From assembly GCF_003073045.1 (NCBI RefSeq), contig NC_037600.1:11272758-11336757 (forward strand): a stretch of DNA of 64,000 nucleotides. The letters run 5' to 3'. The DNA is from Pomacea canaliculata (lineage: Eukaryota; Mollusca; Gastropoda; Architaenioglossa; Ampullariidae). The position numbers and the translations under genes were made by a program. A model generated the notes under the pieces. The model ran no database searches, was not told the origin of the DNA, and saw only the letters and a program-made list of their open reading frames with translations. Positions 46,951-60,900 of this stretch are shown here, one piece after another (position 1 is the stretch's first letter; each line of letters starts with the position of its first letter).

Positions 46951-48783
46951 TGGTAAGTGTTATTAGAATCATATCATAAAAATAAAACAATAAAACAATA
47001 AAATAGAAATATACTTCGGCTCTAAACTTTTCTACAGAGTACATATAAAATCAATACTGATCAATCATGAAGTTTAAAACACAGACGTACACAAACAATC
47101 TCTTATGAAGATAAGATTCTAATGGAGGGAAAATGTGTGTTTACTCCCGTCAGAAATGTTGACTTAAGTGACACAAGTGGTGGATGGAAGATGACAACAT
47201 TAGGATGCTGAGATAAGATCGTTTGTAACAAACTGCATTGCTTTACTAAGAGCTTTCTAAAATCACACAATCGCTACAAATAATCAAAACTCGAGCTTGT
47301 AAAGTGAGTATAGTCATGTCACACAGAAATACAGAAAGTATTGAAAGTACATTCATTGCAAGTACACGTAGATATCAAAGGACAGCAAACAGCCAAACAT
47401 CCTAGTTGTTGCCCCAGTGTTGACAGCTACTTTTATCATCACTATCTCTGTAGTATTTATCGCAGTCTGCTGTATCACAAACAAAGGTGAAGCAATCTTT
47501 CTAGGGGATGGACCTCTTCAGTTTGTGTCTCTATCTTCATTTCCAACGCAGAACACTTTGAGACTTTCTTTTGGGAGTAACCTAAAGGTAAACATTGTAA
47601 TGTGTTATTTTGTTACGTGTTACATGAATTTAAGATCATAGCAATAATTATTAATATATTTTGCTGGTCAAAGCAAGATGGTATTTAGACAAGTTATTGG
47701 TCTCTGACCACTCTGACAATTTTCTGAATTAGTGGAGATAATTAGTGTTACACTTCACAAACACGCGCGTACACGTTGTGCCTGGACATTTGCGCGGTCT
47801 TTCCTTCACAAAACAACTCTGTCTAGTTTACAGGTGTGTTTACCTGAGAGTCTAAAAGGGGCCTTCACTGAGATGTACTTCTATTTCTTAAGCGGAGACA
47901 TTTAGTAATATTACTAATTAACTTATCAACTGATAAAGGTTTTGTTCATTACAACTATTCCATGATGTCTGTTGTGGGGTCGTCACATGATGTTTACACT
48001 CCCTTTATCTACGTGACATGCATCAACTTACCTGTGACTAGTCTCGTCGCGCTAACATTGTATGAGAATTACGACTTTATCATCTGTAGACGATTTTATC
48101 AGTAGAAGTACGGATCCATTTATCAATACACTTTCTTGTGTGGATTATTAAAGGAGCTTTCTAATTCTTTATAATCAGGAGTGTAGAAACTTAAGTATTA
48201 TAGAACACAATCATGGCTCACAGATTTCCAGTCCGAAAGACAAACATACAAACCTCAACGAACCTTTGCTGCGAAGTAATAACTAGCGAACACAGTAGTC
48301 AATGGGAGAGAACTAGGAAAATGAATCACTATATCTCCTGCTGACTTCCCTCCCTTATCAGCGGTCTTGACAAAGGAAGCTCCCGCTCAGACGACTGTTT
48401 AAAAGTAGCTGCTTCACTTAATTAACAATACTGTTTAAATGTTTATAGAGAGAAGGAAAAGTAATATTACATCATTAATAAGAAATAATAAAGAAGCCGT
48501 TTTGTTCTTTTTTTAAATTAATTTTCTTTTCTCTTTTCTTTTACCTCTATTGTATTTTCCTTTTACTTATCAAAAAATAAGAAAATAATTCTGAGAAAAG
48601 CGATTTTCACTAATCAGATTGTCTTTTAGGAAATGTGTTTTCCTTTTCGCCCTTCCTCACTTTTCAATGCAATAAATCTTACTTTTTTGAAATCTGCATA
48701 TAAATACACTTTTTTCAACAGATGAGAACCACATAAAATTTTGTTATCTTTGTGTTTGTATAAGCAGAAGCTTTGATTCCAAA
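46951..48783. other. Intergenic and 5' flank of C6
   Basis: Mostly AT-rich. One possible coding stretch at about 47417-47588 is listed separately. The part at about 48455-48500 (tattacatcattaataagaa, then ataataaag) resembles 54575-54605 in the C7 flank, so C6 and C7 share upstream DNA. Confidence 0.35.
47417..47588 (+). other. Possible exon with a membrane segment
   Basis: An open stretch encodes a hydrophobic run (ATFIITISVVFIAVCCI) followed by NKGEAIFLGDGPLQFVSLSS and ends at a donor-like aaag|gtaaac. I recognise no family, and no partner exon is evident. It may be chance. Confidence 0.15.
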
Positions 48784-51700
48784 ATGGATGAACCACAAGA
48801 ACGAAAATGTGTTGTGTGCACGAATTACTACACCACTCCAAAGATTCTACCCTGTGGTCATCTCATGTGTCAACAATGTGTCATTTCTTGGATGTACTCA
48901 AAACCTAGAGCCGGGTGTCCGCTGTGTAGATGTCCTATAGTAGAGCAGTCAGATGGAAGTTCGTCTGACACTGTTGACGCCCTGCCGACAGACTTTGTGA
49001 TGGAAGCGCTGGTGGAGAGCGCTCGTGTGCTGAGTAAAGATCACCTTTGTTGTGTGTGTGATACCAAAAAGGCTGAAAATATCTGTATTCAGTGTCAAGA
49101 CAAAATGTGTTCATCATGTGCACAACTACACAAGAAGATGTCGGCGACTCGCAGTCACGATGTGGAGAGTGTCAGCACTGTGACACCTGAACGTCTGGCT
49201 GCCAGCCGCCCTGCACTGTGTGCTGACCACGGCGACAAACAGGCGGAGTACTTCTGCCGCGAGCACCGCCTCGCTGTCTGCAGAGCCTGTAGGTCACACG
49301 AACACAAAGTATGCCTGAAAGTAAGCTTTCTTGACGATGAAACAGAATCAGTACAAAAATCGCTGAACGACTTGACAAAGATTCTGGTAGAAGCGGAGCA
49401 GAAGCTAGAGCAGGCTATAGGTCAGCTGACGTCACGTCTACAGGAAGTTGATGTCAGCGAACAAGAAGACATGGCGCAGGTGGACAAGACATGTGACAGA
49501 CTTCACAAGCTGGTAGAAGATTTTCGAAACAAGTTGAAGGACAAGACTCGCACGTCACATCTCCAAATCAAGAATTCCTTACGTGACGTCAAGACTGCCC
49601 TGAGCAACCGTCTAGGGAATGTGACGTCACACAAACACATTGTGACGCGAGTGACGTCAGTGTCCCCACGTCCTGCACTGATACACATGACAGAGGCTCT
49701 TGCAGACAGGGTCAACAGCCTTGACCTCAGCGCCGACTTGCAAGGAGAGGTGTGGGTGAAGCTCTCATCAAGTGTAGAGTGCTGTCAAGAAGTTGTAGGA
49801 CGGATAGAACAAGAGCTACTGACATTCGAACAGCAGAAAACAAAGACAAAGGTAAAGTGTTTTGTGTCACCTCTTTTTTTATTTTCTCTCTTATTGTAGC
49901 ACTAATACCAATTTTCTCTTTTTCTGATCATCTTTTCAGACTGTGCTCTAGCTAATAAACATAAGTCTTTTACGTGAAAATAGAAAATGTCGACAACATA
50001 ATGATGAGTTTGGTCTCCGCACCAAGTTTTTGTATCGTTGACAACATGACCACAACTTTCATTTTTCGAGCTTTATTCTTGTCAGGACTTATGTTACACG
50101 CGCTTAGTCAATGTTGGATTTTAGGAAGCATTGTAATATTATTCAAAACATTCTCTGCGTGTATGCGCGCGCGTATCATGGAAATAGATACAGCTATTAT
50201 GTCAAACATATTACTAAACATCAGGACACACACACACACTTTTAGTTCGTTAAAATTATTTCAGAATGCATGTTTTCATGAAGTGCCAAAATTTGTAGTA
50301 AGTCATCTGTCAACAGTAAAATGTATTTTCTAAGATCACATCACCAGCAAATTCTTCAAACAAATGTAAAGGTTTGTGCATGGTATATTGTGATTTAATG
50401 TATGGAAAGTTGATTCTTACAGACACAAGACTTTCCTAAGAGTATCATTGCAGATCTTAATAGAGGAAAAAAGCCCTCATTATAAAACACATCTAATGAC
50501 ACTAATACCAAAACATGACAATAATATTAGGGATTTATATTTCTTTTTTTTTCTTAACTATTTATTATCAAACATTATAAGTGTCGAGTTATTTAATAAA
50601 TTAATAAATATCACTTTCCTCACCAAAAAATGGACCTTATTTACAGATGGACCCACAACCACCAGTCCTTGTGTTCCACGACAACTGCGGAACCAACATT
50701 CGTCTGACAAACGGTAACAGCACCGCGGAGAAGATAAAGTCGCGTGCCATCTACCACGGGGTGGTCGTGTCACGTGATGCAATGGTGGCGGATGTCTTGT
50801 ATGAAGTAAGATATTGTGCTAGACCGATGATGATGATGATGATAAAACTCGCTTTAGCACAGAAATTACCGTGATGCAATTTTTTTTTTTTTTGGTACAC
50901 AGACGCATATAAAATCCTTTTGAATTATTTTGGTTTTATTTTGTTTTAATTGTTGAAAAAGTTTGAGAAAAGCTTAATGAGAACGGATTAAGTTGTCTTA
51001 ATAGATAGTGTCTGTCTTTAGTCCTGCCTTTCACTTTAGTCAGAGATAGACATCGTTTAGGTCAAGTAAACACCCTAATCAGCTGTCACAGGCTGACATG
51101 TCATGACGTGATGGTGACACAGGTCAGAGTGGACACAGTATCAGGTGAGAACAGCGAGCTATTATTAGGAGTGACAAAGATATCTCCTGAACATCTCCTT
51201 GTGATAAAGTTTTCTACAGACTGGAAAGACTCCGTTATCATCTCGCCCAGTCTGGTCGCACACCAGGCAAAACTTGTGAGTTTTCATAAAAAGTCCGTAC
51301 ATATGCTTTTGTGGTTTGGTCTACAATAAAAGTTAAAGCTGATTATCATTCACTTTATTTCATCTTTATATTAAACAAAACATTCTAAAAGGTTTAGTGA
51401 AATATTCTTTCCTTTTCTAATCACAAGGTAAAATTAGGTATTGTATTATTTCCCAAAATTGTATAAAAATGTTTTTGCTTAGAACAAAGTCACTAAGATA
51501 GACCTCAGTAACAGATGTGAATATGTTGACGTATTTATTGAGCAGTTACAGGTTATTTAGGAGGTTATAAGATTGGTATTTTTCACAGTAAATTTTATAA
51601 AAGTATATCTTAAGAATGTAAGTGAAGTATTTTCTTAGATTTGTGGAAATGTTACCTGAAGCTGCTGAATATTACGTTTGGAGAAATTTAACTGATTTTT

Positions 51701-52431
51701 TAATTGAACTAAGTAAATCAGCCCCTAGTCGAAAATCAAGAGTTCTTTTCTTTGTACATCAAGTCACGATAAAATTAAATAATCCTTGCTCCTACCTAAT
51801 ATTTTTTCGGAAGGTATCAACCATTTCTGTTTTATCGTACGCAGTTACAAAAATAATTGTGAAATAAGGCATGCTTGAATTAAAGACAGCGGTAAAACTG
51901 AAGTACTTACTGTTTTTCCTGTATTTTATTGAAGGTAACGATATCAGGTATTTGTCTGTAGGTGTCGACACCGATAGGAAAAGGTCTCCAAAGGCTTCAG
52001 GTCGGGAGTCGAGTCGGGGTCCTGGTGGACTCATCAAACGATCTTCACCTCTACATCGATGGACAGGACCAGGGTGTGGCAGCAAAAAGTGTCGCCCTGC
52101 CCTGTTTCGCTGTCTTTGATCTCTGGAGTACAGTGACTAAGGTGAGAGATACAGGTACATGTTACATTACACAGAGGAGTCTGGGATTGTCTGTGGAGAC
52201 TACGAATGTCTCTTGAACTGTGATAACGTAAAAATGTTCAGAAGTCTGCAGTTAATAAATGATAAAATGGAAAACATTTTATTATCCGCTTCCTGGTGCT
52301 GACCTACAGGCGTAACTTTTGTAGAGTGGAGATTTATTAAATTCTTTATTACTAAATCATTTGGTGTTGTATCTAATGCCTTATTCTTTTTGCAACAGGT
52401 GACAGCCCTTCCTGTATCTAGGAGGACATGA
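48784..52431 (+). CDS. C6: intact RBCC-NHR E3 ligase
   Basis: Exons are 48784-49851, 50647-50805, 51123-51275, 51962-52141 and 52399-52431. All are phase 0 and total 530 residues with TGA at 52429. The RING ligands are complete (CVVC, CGH, CQQC, CPLC). B-box 1 (CCVC, CIQC, CSSC) and B-box 2 (CADH, CREH, CRAC) are complete. The coiled coil spans about residues 185-356, and the NHR fills the remaining about 170 residues (VFHDNCGTNIRL, GVVVSRD, LLGVTKISPEHL, VGVLVDSSNDLHLYIDGQD, CFAVFDLWS). The expected role is ubiquitin transfer to a target chosen by the NHR. The RING-to-B-box linker is nearly identical in DNA to C4 and C7, while the RING start and B-box 1 differ, suggesting gene conversion. 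Confidence 0.85.
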
Positions 52432-54060
52432 AGATATCAGAGAACAAGAAGTCTGAAAAAGTCTGAAAACAAAGAAAAACAAAAAAGAATATGTTCGTGA
52501 CTAACCTGAGCTTGAATATCCCCAATGAGAGCCCCAATGAATTTGTTTCGTCAACCTGTTTTCTATGCAAAACAAAAAGAGTATTAATTTGTGTATTATT
52601 TTTTCCCTTTAATTTCTTGGTTATTAAAAACTCTATGCCCTGCTCTACTCACACTGTGAAAGAGAGAGAAGAAGAAGAATGAGGAGGAAATACTTCTTTT
52701 AGCATTGAGGAGTTTGACGGAATATTATTTAAGCAAATAAAATATTTTGTGTAAGCACTAAAAAAAGAAGTATACACATAAGTACTGCAGAATTAAACCG
52801 TTTTTTATATTCCTTGAAATAGGCATTAGCTTCAGGCTATATTAATTAATTAAAATTACTGTTCATAAGTAAATTAATCTACTTAAAACTCAAAAGTGAG
52901 TTTTGTAAGACTATGCAATTCTCTTTAATTCTATTAGCTCTTTGTCTTTATTGTATGTTAACCTGTATATAGCGTAGTCGATATTACTAAAATATTTACA
53001 ATTCTTTGTGTGTATTTGTTCAATATTGTACAAAAGAAAATTTAAAATATATCCCCAAAAAAGCCTTCTATAGAATATGCGTCTAAAATCAATAGTGATG
53101 AATAATGAAATATAAAGCACAAACGTAAACAAACACACCAACATACTGATGAAGTCCCACAGTCATGAGGGATCGCCACTTACTCCAGTCCAGACCAAGC
53201 TAATGAACTACTTCCGACATTTCTCTAAGCAAGTCTCCGCCAGTGATTGTTCCATTGATGCTTTTCATTTCCTCTTTTCATTTTTTTTTTCATTTCCTTC
53301 TTCAGTAATTTCAAATGCAGTACTTATACCACAAATGAACATTAATAATTAACCAGTGTCACTTACGTTTTGTAAACTCCTCTGACACTCGAAAATATTT
53401 CAAACTTTAGCTGCAACATAAGATCGTTTCCCAAATCTTCTACTAGTCTTGTGATTGTCATTCGTGACACCTGACGACTTCAACTGACTTTTTTTACCGA
53501 GCATATTTTATATACTACAGCCAGAATGTACTTTCCCCGACATTCACCTTCAGAAAATGGTTGGCTTCCTAACTCAATATTTGAGCCACCCGGAGACTAG
53601 CTCGAACGACCGCTGTGTTGACTTTTGTAATCTCATTCTATTCTTTTTTTTTTCTTTTCTGGAACCTTTCTACAAAGAAAGAATCTTTCTCAGGTGATGA
53701 GTACGCTACTGAATACAGCTTTTATTCAATGCAACACATTGAGCCCTGGATCACACCATCCACAGTCTAATCAGGTCTTCCATCCCACTTTACACACTCC
53801 ACGCTTCTTACTTTGTGGCAGAATAACCGATCATGATATATAATGTTTTTGAACGAGGTTCAACAGAAATAGATAGAGGTCACTGTATATGTACAAAAGA
53901 ATTTTTAAAAAGTAATCGCTGTAATCTAAGCCAATTTCTCTAAAATAAAATAAAAAAAGGAACGAAACGAAAAGTGGATTGAACTACTGTAACGGGAATT
54001 CCCAGATTAGTAGATGTAATTCTTATAAACGTCACGTGACTTGATTCTTATTTTCACTGC
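52432..54060. other. 3' flank of C6 and intergenic DNA, no gene seen
   Basis: A candidate polyadenylation signal AATAAA lies at 52736-52741, about 305 bases after the C6 stop. The rest is AT-rich, with no supported coding region. Confidence 0.4.
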
Positions 54061-54061
54061 T

Positions 54062-54370
54062 CCGCCTGTCGTGATAGCGAGAATTCGTTGTGAAAGAAAA
54101 CGTTTTGGACATTTCAGTCTGGAATATTGAGGTATACTGTCCGGCCAGGCAGTCAACCCTCACCTAACTCGTTCATTAGAAGGAGAGGCAGTAAGTAAAC
54201 AGTATCATAACATTGCAATACACCGCATATCGTCAACACATTCACAGGTGTCCGGGTCAGTGGATACAGCAAACCGCCATCTTTGTGAGCTACAGTGTGA
54301 CTCAGGTAGGTCAGCCGTCGTGTAATAAAGGTCAATAGGTATTTAGTTAATTTACAGTACGCTTTAGTGG
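54062..54370 (+). promoter_or_regulatory. Family 5' flank of C7, displaced from its gene
   Basis: It carries cgcctgtcgtgatagcga, aatattgaggtatactgtcc, cagcaaaccgccatctttgt, gtgtgactcaggtaggtcag and agtggttggtaacttcta, in the same order as before C3 and C4. In those genes the ATG follows at once. Here about 565 further bases separate the block from the ATG, possibly an insertion or a 5' UTR intron. Confidence 0.4.
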
Positions 54371-54934
54371 TTGGTAACTTCTAGAGAATAAATATAATCA
54401 AAAGAGAAGCTACTGACCTAAGCATTACTTTACATTTCATCAAGGGGGGTGCTGGTCTTTGTTAAAATAAGAAAGTTAATACGATTGTAAATGTCCGCGA
54501 AAAAATAGGTTGTCACTGAAACAACCTGCCAAGGCTGATGACATTAAAATATTTGTGAATAATCGTGGGAAAATTTTACATCATCAATGAGAAATAATAA
54601 AAGCAGTATCATTATTGAATAACTTTCTGATATTCTCTTTATGAGACTTTCTTATGTTTTGTTTTAGAAAGAGAAAAATATTTTATCTTTTCACTATTCT
54701 GCTGCTCCTTCGCTTTTCTTTTCTAGTCTCTCCTTCCTTTGCTCTTTTTCTTCTAATCACAACACACATACATGTCACGGAGCACGGTTAAAAAAACCAG
54801 CAGCGATAGAAATGTCTGCAAAAAATCCTGAAGCAATACTTCACAATTTACATTAATTTTCTTGCATTAAATTTGTGTTATTGTCCCTCTAACGTGTCTG
54901 TATGTTTCCTATAATCAGTAACTTAGAATCCAGG

Positions 54935-57900
54935 ATGGCTGAGCCACACGAAAGAGAGTGTGCTGTGTGCACGAATGACTTCACAACACCAAAGATTCTA
55001 CCCTGTGGTCATCTCCTGTGTCGAGAATGTGTCATTTCCTGGATGGATTCCAAACCTGATGCCGGGTGTCCGCTGTGTAGATGTCCTATAGTAGAGCAGT
55101 CAGATGGAAGTTCGTCCGCCACTGTTGACGCCCTGCCGACAGACTTTGTGATGGAAGCGCTGGTGGAGAGCGCTCGTGTGCTGAGTAAAGATCACCTTTG
55201 TTGTGTGTGTGAGGACGTCAGGGCGGACTTCATCTGTATGCAGTGTCAGGATATGTTGTGTTCAGCGTGTACGAAAGTACACAAGAAGATGTCGGCGACT
55301 CGCAGTCACGATGTGGAGAGTCTCAGCACTGTGACACCTGAACGTCTGGCTGCCAGCCGCCATGCACTGTGTGCTGACCACGGCGACAAACAGGTGGACA
55401 GCTTTTGCTTGTATCACCGACTTGCCGTCTGCAAATCCTGTAAGGTTCAGAAACACAGTAGATGTTTAAAAGTAAGCGATTTTGATTTTGAAATACATTC
55501 AGCTGAAAACTCACTTACCCACCTAACAAAGATTTTGGTAGAAGCGGAGCAGAAGCTAGAGCAGGTTATAGGTCAGGTGACGTCACGCCTACAGGAGGTT
55601 GATGTCAGCGAACAAGAAGACATGGCGCAAGTAGACAAGACATGTGACCGTCTTCAGAAGCTGGTGGAAGATTTCCGTATGAGGTTGATGGAAAAGACAC
55701 GTACGTCACATCTGCAAATCAGGAATACATTACGTGACGTCAAGACTGCCCTGAGCAACCGTGTAGGGAAGGTGACGTCACACAAACACATTGTGATGCG
55801 AACCACGGCAGTGTCACCACGTCCTGCACTGATACACATGACACAGGCTCTGACAGACAGGGTCAACAGCCTTGACCTCAGCTTTGACTTGAAACAAGTG
55901 GTGTGGGAGAAGCCCTTTTCAAGTGCAGAATGGAGTCAAGAAGTTGTGGGTCGGATAAAAGACGAGCTCCTGAAATTGGAGGAGCTGAAGACTAAGTTTA
56001 AAAAAAAGGTTAACTGCCTTTTGTTGTATTATTAATTTGTTTTTTGTTAAAAAAAACAGGTTTCCTCGTCTTTCATTCATCCTTCTTTCAAGATCCTTTC
56101 CTCTCTGGTAGAAGTATCCAGCTGGAGTGTGTCCAAGTTACAATGCGATAGAGAAAGGTGTGAGTGTACATAAAATCCCATTCTGTGCTGTTATATGTAG
56201 TCTGTAAACACTTTTGAGAGAAAGAGAAAAAAATGTCACTCTGCGTGTTTGTGATAACGGTTGATATTTATATTAACTTGGTCGTATAAGTAACAGTCAC
56301 TTAGGGTAACTTGTCAGGAAAATTCTTAGACCCGTTATTTATTAGTAAATTATATTCCAATTTTTTATTTGGGATAACATTGTAATGAGTAATTGTTATG
56401 TATGTTAAGATACTATATTGATGTTTGTAATAGGTTTATACATTACACATTTAATTTGTATTATTTGTATTAATTTATATTATAAAAGTGTATAGATATT
56501 TATGGACAAACCATTCATTTTTAAATGTCTATTTTTACCTTTATATTAATTACGACATGAAATGCATTCAGTAATAGACAAATAAAGTCTCCATACTAAT
56601 GGTATGTGAAACTAGTATGCAATCTTAATAAATAACTGATTTTGGTGATATACATATAAAAGATTTTTAAATTTTAATGTGTATATGTATATTATTTAAC
56701 TGCGCTAAGTACAAGATAAAACATATATAAGAGCCATTAGTTGTGGTCAGTGAAACAAGTGAACGACTTAATTAAGTCAACGATTTACAACCTTTTCTAT
56801 CTCTGTCCCACTAAATGCCTTTTAGAGTAACTGAAAAGAATAAACATTAAAATAAAGAGAAGAAGTAAATGATATAAATCTTTTTTTTTAAATATGCAAA
56901 CTAGCTCAAAGAAAAATTCTTAAAAAAGTCTTGTTTTCAGACTGTTAATCAAGTTGGGGATCATCAAATGACATGTTTCTCAATGCTCTCTGTCTGTTAA
57001 TAGAGTTCCTTCGCAAGCTGCTCGTTCAAAGTGGAAACGACTGTTAAGCAAATCAAGGTAAATAATCTTTTTACACATTTTATTTTTACTCTTGATATAT
57101 GTATTAATGTAGCTATATGCAAGTATGTATGTAAATTGTGTAAAATATTTTTCACCTATTTTCTATCACATTACACGCCTAGAAATTTCACGAGTAACTC
57201 ATTTAAAATGACAATGCAATATTACATTTAGCAGTCCAAGATCGCATATTTCTCAATCTTCTCTCTCTGTTACTACCTGCCAAATGATTCTTCCAAACAG
57301 AAAAAGTTTGTAAAGAAAAGCCAGGTAACAATTTTTCAATATTTTTAGCATCGTCTATATATATATATGTCATAAAACATATAAAGAAACAGTTTTGAAC
57401 ATTTGCTTAAAGCTCTAACAGCTGGAAGATGGTATGTATATAATTTTCCATTTAAAGTTTTTTAAAGAAAGTCCTCAACAAGCTTAAAGCATCTAACATT
57501 CCATTATAATATTTGTCCTCATTTTCGTCAGGCTTACTGTTACAAACGTTTAGTAAATGTTGCATTTTAGTGAGCATATAACATTTAAACTTTTGCACAC
57601 ACACACACACAAACTAAACACAGTCCAGTGTTGCAGAAAACAATATATAATAATGATAAGTAAAGATTTATATAGCGCATATCCTACACACGCATATCGT
57701 CGACACCTTTGTGAACAAGTGATGACAACTGGACATTGTGTGTGTATGTGCAAGAAGGAAGCGGTCCTATCATTCAAGTGTAACATAATTAAATACTGAA
57801 ATTGTAACAAACGGCTTCACTATTTCAAATGTTTCTTCACCCACAATTTAAATGTGAATTTAAACAAATACAATCGTATGCACACACGCACATATACTTG

Positions 57901-60900
57901 TGTTCGATAAAAGTCTTTGACTGCAGGTCTGTAATAGGTAAGGTATTGAATCACATCAGTGACTTTGTTGATTAAATGAAGAGTATTGTATGGTTAAGAC
58001 CTGTCAAATTAATTCTCTCTTCCTTCGGGGTTTTTGTAACATTTAAACAATATTTTTGTTTGCTAGTCTTTCTTGTTTTCTTAAGAAACCTTTTCTTCCC
58101 TCTCTTGTATCAGCAGCTAGTGACAAAGCGAAAATGGAGTAATATGTAGTGTGTATATGTGTTTCAAAACAGAGAGAGAAAGCATGTTCGCCATATATCT
58201 GTGTTATCTGTGCCCGCTGAATTTGAACCACATCGGGGTGCATAAGTTTTAACAAGCAGGTCGTCAGAATCTTTAAGCCGTCCGTTCATGTGACATGTGT
58301 TCAGGAAATGTATTATTCTAGGAAGCATTGTAATAGATTCAAAGCATACTTTCTTTTTGTATTTGTGTGTGTGATACCTAACACCGATACACCCACACAG
58401 TACATTTCATCTTAAATGTATACAAACAAAATGCGCGCGCTGACACACACGATCCAAACAGAAGCAAGTTCTATGAGAAGGCTCTTGTAAAAAGGTTTAA
58501 GAGGAAGCAAAGTATCTACACACAATAAATAATTGTTGATTACCTGTTTCTACAGCTCTCAAAGTAAACAGAGACTGTTATACATCTTTATCAGGATCCT
58601 GTTCTGACTGTTGTTTAAAGATAAAAAAAATGTCAGGACTAACATTGTAACCAGCAGAACCCTGATCACAAAAGTTCATATCCCATTTCCTGACATAAAC
58701 TTAAAGATACACACAGTCTGTTGTAGTTTCATTAAATTTATTTAAGAAAGCATGTTTTCACCTGTAAATTCTTCAAACGAATGTAAAGGTTAATGTGTGA
58801 TATGATTTAATGTATGGGAAGTGGACTCTTACAGATAAAAGGCATTCGGAAGGGTATGATTGTAGATCTTAGCAGAAAAAAATAATTATTAAATACAACT
58901 CATAACACTAATAACAGAACATTTCTAGTAAATAAATACAGTATACTATAGATCTGTTAATAATTTTCATGGATAAAAGGACTTTATTTACAGTTGAATG
59001 CACCTCCACCAGTCTTTGTGTTCCACGACAACTGCGGAAACAACATTCGTCTGACGAACGGTAACAGGACAGCGGAGAAAAAAATGCAGCAGGCCTTCTG
59101 TAACGCGGTGGTCGTGTCACGTGACCCTATGTTAGCGAACGTCTTGTATGAAGTAAGACATTTGACTAAAACTATGATGATGACAAAGATTATCATTATA
59201 ATGATGAGTAGTACTGTTATTAATAAATCGGACTTCAGAATAAAAATTACTTTTATTTAATTTTCTTTGCTTTACAGGGTACAGACGCAAATGAAAAAAT
59301 CATTTTGATTTATTTTGTTTCCATTTTCTTAAAATCGTTAATACAAGTTGATAACAGCTTACCGAGGACGGATTGAGTAGTGTCAATACATTCTTTCTCT
59401 TTTCACGCTTGTGGCTTTACTGAGAGATTGACATCCTTTAGTGCAAATAGTCATCTAAATAAGCTGTTACAGCTTGACATGTCATGACACTGGGATGTTG
59501 ACGCAGGTCAGAGTGGACTCAGTAACAGATAAGGAAAACTATCTAGAACTGGGTGTGACACGAAATTCTCCTGCACACGTCAGTGTGACACATTCGTCTG
59601 CATACGTGAAAGACTCCGTTATAATCGCGCCTGGTAAGGTCTGCTACCAGCAAGAACGTGTAAGTCTTTATGTCTCAGAGTGCAGATTGCTTAGGGTTTG
59701 GTCTTAGTGTAAGAGATGAATCTGAGTATTTTTGTTTTTTTTATTACACAAAGCATGCTTGAAGGTTTTGATAATTTTTGTTTTCTTTTCGAATGAGCTG
59801 GTAAAACTTAGGGACAAATGTTATTCCCAAATTAAAATCAAAATCTTTACCTGCTGTAAATAAAAACCTACAGACACCTAAATATGTAGAATGAGGCCAA
59901 TATGAGAGACCTTAGACGGATCCGTATATGTTGACTTAGGTGAGATAGGATAAGTTATTTAGGCGGTTTGATTTTTTTGGACAGTAACTTTAATAAATTG
60001 TGGATAAAACAATGAAAGTGTGTTATAACACTTGATTTGTAAAAATGTTTTCTGAAGCCGAGGAAAACCCGTTTGGAGAAATTGAACTAAAGCGTTTACT
60101 GACCTAAATAAAGCAGACCTTAGTGTGTAAACAAAATCTGTTTTGTACATCAAGTAAATGAAATCACCCTGCTCATACCTAACATTTTTATGAAAGTTTC
60201 AAGCATTTTTCTCGTGTGTGTCAGAGTTAAAGACGGAGGTCAAGGTGGGGGCTCACTCCACGCCCAATATTTTATTAATAAGATAAAAATATCAGGTATT
60301 TATATGTAGGTGCCGATACCGCTCGCAAATGAACTTAAGGGACTTAAAGTCGGGAGTCGAGTCGGGGTACTGGTGACCTCATCCAACGACCTTCACCTCT
60401 ACATCAACGGACAGGACCTGGGCGTTGCAGCAAACAATGTCACACAACCCTGGTTTGCTGTCTTTGATATTGGCAGTTTAGTTAATCAGGTAAGAGACAC
60501 AGGTTATCACAAACACCACAGTTAGTCACACAGGCAGACACTGACACTGACAGAAGAAAACAAACGTAGATCAGTGGGTGTGTCAGTGCCCAGTGGAACT
60601 TTTTTAACTTGATTAGCTTCATTTGTTGTTGTCATAGTTATTTTCTTTTAATTTTTTGTTTCTCTTTTTTAAGCACGATTGTTAATGTATATATGTTTAC
60701 AACCAAACACTGTATCTTAAAGATCAATTTTACTAAAGAACGTCATGCAGGGTTGAAAACACAAAAAATAAATACATAAACACATGAACTCCTCTATTTC
60801 CATTTATATATTCTACACTATCGCACAGTTCCCTTAATTAACTATGACCTCTCTGGTCACAGTCTCTAAAGCTTGTTTATTTTCAAAACCAAGAAATTCC

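Noticed and set aside
54902..54934. Upstream in-frame ATG for C7 (11 residues longer)
   Set aside because: Other copies start at the ATG directly before GCTGAGCC/GCTGAGTC. The extra residues are not conserved.
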